Shown here one piece after another: positions 32,408-42,307 of a stretch of DNA of 64,000 bases. Numbering within the stretch: position 1 is the first letter of the stretch; each line of letters opens with the position of its first letter. Under the pieces are notes generated by a model, which saw nothing but the letters and a program-made list of their open reading frames with translations, was not told where the DNA came from and did no database searches. Source of the DNA: an uncultured Bacteroidota bacterium. Lineage in GTDB: Bacteria > Bacteroidota > Bacteroidia > Chitinophagales > Chitinophagaceae. The position numbers and the translations under genes are program-made. Location of the stretch: contig CAIPJS010000086.1 in assembly GCA_903865435.1 (NCBI GenBank), forward strand, positions 1-64,000, given 5' to 3'.

Positions 32408-32872
32408 GAAGATTCAATGTGATTTAATATTCCACTGCTTCTCAGCTCGCCATGACGCTAAAAAATAGAAAACCAAACTAAAAATTAGAACTCGTGCTTT
32501 GCACTCAAACAGCTAATTTTTTGATCGTTTGATTTTCTATTTTTATTTACGCTATGGCTCAATGTTCAGCACTGGAATATTATTCACTTTTGAATCTTCT
32601 TTATTTAGTTAGGGGGCAAAGAGTATTAATTCTCTTTTTCGCGAAGTTTTGTTATAGAGTTCATCAGTGAATATTGTATTTCACTCCTGAACTTCGAGAC
32701 TAAATTTTAATTTAAAAACTATAATCATATTAAGTTTTAAAATTAAAAAATCTAATAATTTTTGCAAATCAAAGATTTGCTTGGTAAAAAAGTCAGCATG
32801 TCTGAGCACGTAGTGCGAGTTCTGACTTTTAGTTAGAATTTATGATTTTTAGCGTCATGGCGAGCAGAGAAG
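32408..32872. repeat. Composite inverted-repeat (MITE/REP-like) intergenic element
   Basis: Large imperfect palindrome 32408-32599; inverted copies of GCTCGCCATGACGCTAAAAA at about 32445-32464 and 32846-32866; several further hairpins between. Confidence 0.7.
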
Positions 32873-32948
32873 GATGAAATATAATATGCACAGATGAATT
32901 ATTCTCTTGAAAGCGCAGCAATGAAATATGTCATACAATAGTGAACTC

Positions 32949-34574
32949 TTAGAATACTCTTTCTCCGTTTAAATACGTCTTCAATACTTTAACGTGTAAA
33001 ATGCTATCAGTAGGTACTTTCATTAAGTCTTTATCTAGGATAATAAAGTCGGCCTTCTTCCCTATTTCAATACTACCCACTTGTTTTTCCATTCTATTCG
33101 CTTTTGCGGCCCAAATGGTCATACCACGAATGGTTTGTTCACGTGTCAATGCATTTTCCATTTGGAAACCATCTGCAGGGAAACCTTTGCTGTCTTGTCT
33201 TGCTACCGCAGCTAAAAAAGTTTTGAAAGGATTGATTTCTTCAACAGGAAAATCGGTACCTAAGGGCAACCAATTATTTTGCGCCAACAATTGTTTAAAT
33301 GCATATCCGGTTTTTAATCTTTCCTCACCCAATCTTGCGCCTGCCCAATACATATCGCTGGTGGCATGTGTTGGTTGGACAGATGGAACGATGTTATTGT
33401 CTCCGAAATAATGTAAGTCTGCCGGATCCACAATTTGTGCATGCTCTATTCTCCATCTTTTATCATTCTTTCCTTTTAAATATTTCGCATATACTTTTAA
33501 TATGGTTCTGTTGGCACTATCTCCAATGGCATGGGTACACATTTGAAAATCGGTACCAATTAATTTAGCAGCGATGCTGTCAAAATGCGCAGGGCTACTT
33601 AATAAAAAGCCCGACCAGCCTGCTTTATCGGTATAGGGTTGTATCAAACAAGCGCCTCTTGATCCTAAAGCACCATCTCCGTATACTTTAATTCCTTTCA
33701 CGGACAATCTATCCGTTACATAACCACCACCTGTAAAATATTTAGAAGTATATGTACTTGGTTTGTCACTTAACATCACATACAAACGCATTTTTAAATC
33801 ATTCGATTTTTGCAATGCATCCACTTGATCCACTGCATCTGAACTTAGTCCGCAATCTGTTACTGTTGTTAACCCTGTTGCAAAACAGTTTTGTTGTGCC
33901 GCAGTTAACCAATCTTTATAATCTTCATGCGTCGCTTCGGGTATTTTTTTTTCTACTACTTTAACTGCATTGTCCACTAACAAGCCCGTTAATTTTCCAT
34001 TTTGCATAATGAACAAACCACCTTCCATAATTTGTCCGGCTTTAACACCAGCCAATTGTAAAGCATAATCATTTGCAATACAAGCATGGCCATCGACTCT
34101 TTCTAAAATAACAGGTCGATCTGGAAATAAACTATTTAATTCGGCATTCGTAGGAAATTCTTTACCTGGAAAACGATTTTGATCCCATCCCCTTCCCTTA
34201 ATCCATCCTTTCCCAGGATGTTTGGCAGCAAAGGCTTTCACTCTTTCAATGGCTTCGGGCCAACTGGGTACAAACATCAAATCAACCGCAAAAAGAGATT
34301 GTCCATACCCTAAAAAATGCGCATGCGCATCTATAAAACCAGGATATACAATGGCCTCATGTGCATTGACGACACTATCCGATTGGTATTCTTTTAAAAT
34401 TTCATCATTGGTACCTACTGCCACTATTTTACCATCTTGCACCGCCATGGCCTCGGCCATACTAAATTCATTATTCACTGTATAAATTTGCGCATGATGC
34501 ACAATTAAATCTACTCTTTGATGAATGCAAGCACTAAATAATAATATGGTTGCCAATGCAAATAATAAACGCAT
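32949..34574 (-). CDS. Amidohydrolase-family lipoprotein (YtcJ-like)
   Basis: YPGFIDAHAHFLGYG; THAIGDSANR; lipobox LFSAC when started at MRLLFALATILLFSAC (34574). Confidence 0.88.
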   Translation of the reverse strand: MRLLFALATILLFSACIHQRVDLIVHHAQIYTVNNEFSMAEAMAVQDGKIVAVGTNDEILKEYQSDSVVNAHEAIVYPGFIDAHAHFLGYGQSLFAVDLMFVPSWPEAIERVKAFAAKHPGKGWIKGRGWDQNRFPGKEFPTNAELNSLFPDRPVILERVDGHACIANDYALQLAGVKAGQIMEGGLFIMQNGKLTGLLVDNAVKVVEKKIPEATHEDYKDWLTAAQQNCFATGLTTVTDCGLSSDAVDQVDALQKSNDLKMRLYVMLSDKPSTYTSKYFTGGGYVTDRLSVKGIKVYGDGALGSRGACLIQPYTDKAGWSGFLLSSPAHFDSIAAKLIGTDFQMCTHAIGDSANRTILKVYAKYLKGKNDKRWRIEHAQIVDPADLHYFGDNNIVPSVQPTHATSDMYWAGARLGEERLKTGYAFKQLLAQNNWLPLGTDFPVEEINPFKTFLAAVARQDSKGFPADGFQMENALTREQTIRGMTIWAAKANRMEKQVGSIEIGKKADFIILDKDLMKVPTDSILHVKVLKTYLNGERVF

Positions 34575-34670
34575 AATAATAGTTTGAGAAAATAAAAGTA
34601 ATGAAAATATAAGCAAGAATCCTATAAAAAAGGATAAAGAAAAGGTCACCAAACGAAAAGAGTGAAGCCC

Positions 34671-35594
34671 TTAGTTTAACAATTCACAAGGCTTTAGCCC
34701 GGTATGCTTTTTAAAAGCTGCAGAGAAATGAGAGATAGAAGAATAACCTAATAATGCAGAAACATCAGTGACGCTTAATGATTTTTCATACAACAAATAC
34801 TTTGCATGTTCCATTCTTTGTTGTTGGTAAAAATCAAAAATGGTGGTGCCATACACTTCCTTAAACCCTTTTTTTAAGTAGCATTCATTCATGGCTACTT
34901 TTCGGCTCAACTCCTTGATGGTAATGGGATCGCCAATATGTTGTAATAAAAATTCACGCGCTTGATAAATACTTTCTTTACCTCTTTCATCGGCTAAAAA
35001 CTTACAAGTAAAGACTACTTCTTTTTCTTCGATGATGCTTTCTAAGCTGTATACCAACAATTCATGAATCTTTGCATTCACAAAAATATTTTCCAAAGAG
35101 CCGCTGTAACTATGATTTAACAAGGCATCAAGGGTGACTCTTTTTTTTACACTTAATGGAAATGTTTTGGTAAAATTATCAGTATGCTTAAATGCCAAAA
35201 GCGCATCTTTCTTCGAATTGGTTTTTACATTGTGTACAAACTGATGCAAAAAAGTAGCCGTAAAATGAAAGGAGAAAACATCCACCGTTTTCATTGGCCC
35301 CATACATTCTGTTGTGGGCAATTGATTGCATCCACCACAGACCTTGTTATCACAATATCTATTTCCAGAAATACAAAATCTTAATTCTAAATAATTTTCC
35401 TTGGGTTGGCTTGAATTGTAATGGTATACAAACATGCCGGTATCTTCTGCCCCCCAGGGTTCTTGTGCCATATACCTTTTAATCTGATATTGCGTAGACC
35501 CAGGAATGCGCTGCTCTTTGCTATACAACAAGGCCATCCCACTAAATCCTAGGGGTGTATTTGCTTGCTTTAATAGTTCTTGAACCTGTGTCAT
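34671..35594 (-). CDS. AraC-family transcriptional regulator with Cys-rich N-terminal sensor region
   Basis: C-terminal HTH VAMNECYLKKGFKEVYGTTIFDFYQQQRMEHAKYLL...SISHFSAAFKKHTGLKP; CISGNRYCDNKVCGGCNQLPTTEC. Confidence 0.92.
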   Translation of the reverse strand: MTQVQELLKQANTPLGFSGMALLYSKEQRIPGSTQYQIKRYMAQEPWGAEDTGMFVYHYNSSQPKENYLELRFCISGNRYCDNKVCGGCNQLPTTECMGPMKTVDVFSFHFTATFLHQFVHNVKTNSKKDALLAFKHTDNFTKTFPLSVKKRVTLDALLNHSYSGSLENIFVNAKIHELLVYSLESIIEEKEVVFTCKFLADERGKESIYQAREFLLQHIGDPITIKELSRKVAMNECYLKKGFKEVYGTTIFDFYQQQRMEHAKYLLYEKSLSVTDVSALLGYSSISHFSAAFKKHTGLKPCELLN

Positions 35595-35634
35595 AAGTGC
35601 AAATTTAAGACATAAAGCCTAAAGGAACTATTTA

Positions 35635-35651
35635 GGGTCAAAATCTGACCC
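35635..35651. promoter_or_regulatory. Candidate operator, perfect inverted repeat GGGTCA-N5-TGACCC
   Basis: Located about 41 bp upstream of the AraC-family gene start. Confidence 0.5.
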
Positions 35652-35762
35652 AAAAATGACCTAGAAAATACCCAATTTTTAGGCAAAAAAACTATGCACA
35701 AAATGGCAAAATTGGGGATAACTAAATAGGACTCAAAACTGGCTTTAAACCCTTAATTATCT

Positions 35763-35770
35763 TAAGTTTG
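35763..35770 (+). promoter_or_regulatory. -7 element TAAGTTTG upstream of gyrB
   Basis: Match to TAnnTTTG. Confidence 0.45.
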
Positions 35771-35783
35771 TATGCATTCGTAA

Positions 35784-37796
<2,013 letters not shown>

Positions 37797-37913
37797 AACC
37801 TGTATTTTACACGTTTTTTACGCATTTTAACAAAAAATCAAGGCTTTCCGTAAACGAATCACGATAAATGACCTACTTTCAATTAGAAATATTCACTTTA
37901 AAATTTATACAAA

Positions 37914-38120
37914 ATGGACACTTCAAAAATGATTAAAGCGTATTGCTTAAAAACAAAAGAAAAAAACGTACCAATGCATGACGCTGTCATCACAAAAACT
38001 GCTAGAGGCGGTTATATGGCAGGTGGTAATGATGGTAAAGGAAATAAAATGGCTGCCATTTTAAGCGAAACAAATGCCCTTAAGGCTATCGCTGATGGAG
38101 TTGCTAAAAAAGGATTCTAG
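37914..38120 (+). CDS. Small conserved-looking protein, 68 aa, unknown function
   Basis: Clean ORF between gyrB and a terminator; MIKAYCLKTKEKNVPMHDAVITKTARGGYMAGGNDGKGNKM. Confidence 0.75.
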   Translation: MDTSKMIKAYCLKTKEKNVPMHDAVITKTARGGYMAGGNDGKGNKMAAILSETNALKAIADGVAKKGF

Positions 38121-38174
38121 TAAACTTAGTTTACAATAGATTCTTAGAAAAATTTCAATCTAATTTATCTTACT

Positions 38175-38209
38175 AACCCTTCTCTCGAATACTCGGGAGG
38201 AGGGTTTTT
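38175..38209 (+). terminator. Rho-independent terminator after the 68-aa ORF
   Basis: AACCCTTCTCTCGAATACTCGGGAGGAGGGTTTTT. Confidence 0.75.
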
Positions 38210-38268
38210 ACTTTGAGTGAAGGGGCTAGGCCTAGAAAAGTTGGTATGTTTTTAAATAAAATGCGCTC

Positions 38269-41200
38269 TTAAGTCAGCTTTGAAAAAACTCCTTTTTTTA
38301 TCTTTTCTAAAAGTATAAAACACTGCTCCATATTTTTCACATCTTTAATAACCAGCACAAAATTTCGGCCTACTTGTTTAAAATGTGCTCTGTTCATTGC
38401 AGTTTGAGCATACGCCAATAATTGTTTAAAAGTATTGCTTTCAAAATAAGGCGAATCGGGCCTATTGATAAAAAAACATCTTAAGGTATCGTCTTTCAGT
38501 GTCATTTTTTCAAAGCCCAAGGCAATGGCAATACGTCTGCAACGTATGGTAATAAATAAATCATTTACCGAATTGGGAATGGGACCAAAACGATCTGCCA
38601 ACTCGGTTTCCATCAATGCCAGCTCCTCATCATTTTCTGTTTGATCCATTCTGGTATATAAAGAAAGTCTTTCTCCAATACTTTCTACATAACTATCAGG
38701 AATCATAATTTCCAAATCGGTATCAATGGTACAGTCTTGCACAAAATCATCTTGCTTGCTAATTTCTTCTTCAAACAATTCTTTAAAATCGGAACGTTTT
38801 AATTCTCTTACCGCTTCGGCTAATATTTTCTGGTACATTTCAAAACCAATCTCTGCCATAAATCCACTCTGCTCTCCTCCTAATAAATTACCTGCACCAC
38901 GAATGTCTAAATCGCGCATGGCAATCTGAAACCCGCTTCCTAACTCGCTAAACTGCTCTAAGGTTTGTAATCTTTTTCTAGAATCGTCGGGAAGTGTACT
39001 AATGGGTGGTGCCAATAAATAACAAAAAGCTTTTTTATTACTACGACCTACCCTTCCTCTTAACTGATGTAAATCGCTCAAGCCAAATTGATGTGCATTG
39101 TTTACAATAATGGTATTGACATTGGGAATGTCTACCCCACTTTCAACAATATTGGTACATACCAACACATCATATCTTCTTTCTATAAAATCTAATATTT
39201 TTTCTTCTAACTGATGGCCTTCCAATTGACCATGTGCATAGCCAATACTTATGTCCGGGCACAAACGCTGAATGGTTGCACACATTTCGGCCAAGCCTTG
39301 CACTCTATTATGTATAAAAAATACTTGACCTCCTCGCTCCGTTTCAAAATAGATGGCTTCTCTAATCACATCCTCATCAAATACTTGAACTTCTGTATGT
39401 ATGGGTTGTCTATTGGCCGGGGCAGTATTAATGATGCTTAAATCACGTGCTCCCATCAAACTAAAATGCAAAGTTCTTGGAATAGGTGTTGCAGTTAAAG
39501 TTAAGCAATCCACATTCGTGCGCAATGTTTTTAGTTTTTCTTTATGGCCTACCCCAAATTTTTGCTCCTCATCAATCACCATCAATCCCAAATCTTTAAA
39601 ATTTACTTCCTTACCTAAAATTCCATGCGTACCTACCAATATATCTATCTTTCCTTGTTTAACTTTTTCAATGGTTTCTTTTTTCTGTGCCGATGATTTA
39701 AATCGATTTAAAAAATCAATCGTCACTGGAAAATCTTTTAAACGTTCACTAAAAGTTTTAAAATGTTGAAAAGCTAAAATAGTAGTGGGTACTAAAACTG
39801 CAACTTGTTTGCCATCAATTGCTGCCTTGAAAGCTGCGCGAACAGCCACTTCTGTCTTACCAAAGCCCACATCTCCACAAACCAATCTATCCATAGGCGC
39901 GGCGGCTTCCATGTCTTTTTTAACATCCGCAATGGCTTTGGCTTGATCCAAAGTTTCTTCATAAATAAAGGATGCTTCCAACTCATGCAACATATAATTG
40001 TCAGGAGAAAAAGCAAAACCCACTTGCGCTTTTCTTTGAGCATACAATTTTATTAAATCAAATGCGATCGATTTTACTTTGGCTTTTGTTTTGTCTTTTA
40101 ACTTTATCCAAACATCCGATCCCAATTTATTTACTTTGGGTGGCGTGCCTTCCTTGCCCGTATATTTTGAAATTTTATGCAGTGAATTAATATTCACATA
40201 TAAAATGTCACTGTCCTTATAAATGATTCTTACTGCTTCTTGCCAACGACCATTGACTTCGATTTTTTGTAAACCACTGTAGACACCCACCCCATGATCA
40301 ATATGCGTTACATAATCGCCAGGAAGCAAATCTCGCAAGGTTCTTAAAGTTATCGCCTTGCTTTTACTGTAAGCTTGTTTTACTTTATACTTATGATAAC
40401 GTTGAAAAATTTGATGATCGGTGTAACAAATAATTTGATGATCATGATCAATAAAACCTTCGTGAATATTTTTTACAATTGGGGTAAATTGTATTTCAGT
40501 TTTTAAATCGGTGAAAATAGCATGCAAGCGTTCCAACTGTTTGGCCTGCTCGGCAAATATAAATACAGCATACCCCTTCTTTTCAAAAGATTGCAAATTA
40601 TCAATCAGCAACTCAAACCTTCTGTTAAAAGAAGGCTGCACTTGGGTATTGAATACAATATTTTCTTTGGCCAATTGTGCATGAAAACCCCATTCTATGA
40701 TGGATTTTGTAGCCAATTGTTTTTCGGTTGCTTCTACTGTTACAAAATCTTCCACCACACTATGTCTTTTATGCGCATCCTGCTCATCTATTTTATTGGC
40801 ACTGGCATGATGTTCTATAAAATCAACCAAGGCTTCAAATTGATCATTGCCTCTTTGAGTAATCACATTCCAATCTTTCAACCAAACCAAGGCATCATTG
40901 GCCATAAAAGTCAATAAAGGAATTTTTTGTGTGTCTTCGAATTGAGTAGTTACATTAGGAATGATATTGACTTGCAATAATTTTCTCTCACTTAATTGCG
41001 TAGCGGGATCAAACAATCGAATGCTGTCTACTTCTTCTCCAAACAATTCAATACGGTAAGGTTGCTCATTGCCAAAAGAATAAATATCAAAAATTCCACC
41101 TCTTAATGCAAATTGCCCAGGCTCATAAACAAAATCGGTTCGTTCAAAACCATACCCAATAAGGCTTTGCATCAGTTCATTCAAATTGATACTGTCATTG

Positions 41201-41664
41201 GTTTTAATTTGAATCATATTTTGTTGCAAGGTATTGGGCATGATTACCTTTTCAAACAAAGCTTCTGGATAAGTGACAATAATTTTTTTATTGCCCCCCA
41301 TAGAAATTTTAGTCAAGGCTTCGGTGCGCAACATCACATGCGAAGGATTCAACAAACTAAAATTTTGTGGTGTTTTATAGGAAGATGGAAAATAAAATAA
41401 ATCCAATGCTTCTGTTACACTTTCAATAGAATTAAAGAAATAAGCTGCCTCTTCGGCATCATTTAGAACAATTATATGATTGAACTGCTCCGTTTTAGGA
41501 TGCGTAAAAATGGATTGTAAAACAAAAGCCGCAGCAGATCCGTGTAAATTTTGTAAAAAGACTTGATAAGGCTTATTTTCTAATTTGGACATAGCTATCC
41601 TGTCCACCAAATTATTTAGGAGGGGGGAATTGCGAAAACGTTCAAACAAAGATTGCTCATTCAT
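38269..41664 (-). CDS. mfd: Transcription-repair coupling factor
   Basis: LVCGDVGFGKTEVA, LLPGDYVTHIDHGVGVY, QLRGRVGRSNKKAFCYLL. Confidence 0.97.
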   Translation of the reverse strand: MNEQSLFERFRNSPLLNNLVDRIAMSKLENKPYQVFLQNLHGSAAAFVLQSIFTHPKTEQFNHIIVLNDAEEAAYFFNSIESVTEALDLFYFPSSYKTPQNFSLLNPSHVMLRTEALTKISMGGNKKIIVTYPEALFEKVIMPNTLQQNMIQIKTNDSINLNELMQSLIGYGFERTDFVYEPGQFALRGGIFDIYSFGNEQPYRIELFGEEVDSIRLFDPATQLSERKLLQVNIIPNVTTQFEDTQKIPLLTFMANDALVWLKDWNVITQRGNDQFEALVDFIEHHASANKIDEQDAHKRHSVVEDFVTVEATEKQLATKSIIEWGFHAQLAKENIVFNTQVQPSFNRRFELLIDNLQSFEKKGYAVFIFAEQAKQLERLHAIFTDLKTEIQFTPIVKNIHEGFIDHDHQIICYTDHQIFQRYHKYKVKQAYSKSKAITLRTLRDLLPGDYVTHIDHGVGVYSGLQKIEVNGRWQEAVRIIYKDSDILYVNINSLHKISKYTGKEGTPPKVNKLGSDVWIKLKDKTKAKVKSIAFDLIKLYAQRKAQVGFAFSPDNYMLHELEASFIYEETLDQAKAIADVKKDMEAAAPMDRLVCGDVGFGKTEVAVRAAFKAAIDGKQVAVLVPTTILAFQHFKTFSERLKDFPVTIDFLNRFKSSAQKKETIEKVKQGKIDILVGTHGILGKEVNFKDLGLMVIDEEQKFGVGHKEKLKTLRTNVDCLTLTATPIPRTLHFSLMGARDLSIINTAPANRQPIHTEVQVFDEDVIREAIYFETERGGQVFFIHNRVQGLAEMCATIQRLCPDISIGYAHGQLEGHQLEEKILDFIERRYDVLVCTNIVESGVDIPNVNTIIVNNAHQFGLSDLHQLRGRVGRSNKKAFCYLLAPPISTLPDDSRKRLQTLEQFSELGSGFQIAMRDLDIRGAGNLLGGEQSGFMAEIGFEMYQKILAEAVRELKRSDFKELFEEEISKQDDFVQDCTIDTDLEIMIPDSYVESIGERLSLYTRMDQTENDEELALMETELADRFGPIPNSVNDLFITIRCRRIAIALGFEKMTLKDDTLRCFFINRPDSPYFESNTFKQLLAYAQTAMNRAHFKQVGRNFVLVIKDVKNMEQCFILLEKIKKGVFSKLT

Positions 41665-41694
41665 ACATCAACATCACAAAGATACATGCACTAT

Positions 41695-42165
41695 TTAATA
41701 ACTCGCTTTTTGATTTACAATGATATCTAAATTGGTATTTTTTTGCGCTTCGATAACAAAATGTGCCACCCCATTTATGCCCGAAAAATAAGGTATAAAA
41801 TAACCTTGGTCATACCCCACCAGCACAGTGTATTTCCCTGGCTGCAATGGCATGCGATAATGCCCGGCCGAATCTGTCAGCGTAGTAGCCAATGGGGCTA
41901 AGCGTATTTTAGTACAATAGGATCCATTTTGATGCTCCAGCTGATCCAAATTCAAAGGAGGATAAATATAAACTTTGGAAACAAGTGGGCGTCCAAGGGA
42001 TGGAGATTTACCAATCATGGGCATTGCATTGCCTAGTTGCTCCATTACCTGTCCTTCTATTGCCGAGCTTGAATTCGAATTAAGGGTGGGTCGAATAGGT
42101 TCACATGCAACGAGACAAAACCCAATTATAAAAATCAATAATTTTCGAAGTATAAAATGCATCAC
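41695..42165 (-). CDS. Putative lipoprotein with carboxypeptidase-regulatory-like fold
   Basis: Lipobox CLVAC; LTDSAGHYRMPLQPGKYTVLVGYDQGY. Confidence 0.65.
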   Translation of the reverse strand: MMHFILRKLLIFIIGFCLVACEPIRPTLNSNSSSAIEGQVMEQLGNAMPMIGKSPSLGRPLVSKVYIYPPLNLDQLEHQNGSYCTKIRLAPLATTLTDSAGHYRMPLQPGKYTVLVGYDQGYFIPYFSGINGVAHFVIEAQKNTNLDIIVNQKASY

Positions 42166-42307
42166 ACTGAATTTCCTTAAAATTACATTAATTAAACCCT
42201 AATCGCTTTTATCCATATGGTTTTTTACGCTGTATATTAAAAAATATGAGGAATTCATTGTAAATTTACAAGGCCTTATTTTAGGTGGTATAATCTATGT
42301 ACGCTTC

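Noticed and set aside
39792-40043. Same-strand alternative-frame ORF inside mfd
   Set aside because: Out-of-frame reading of mfd; Trp/Lys-rich composition without family resemblance.
40522-40917. 131-aa ORF antisense to mfd
   Set aside because: Contained in mfd; several similar antisense ORFs across mfd are expected by chance in AT-rich sequence.
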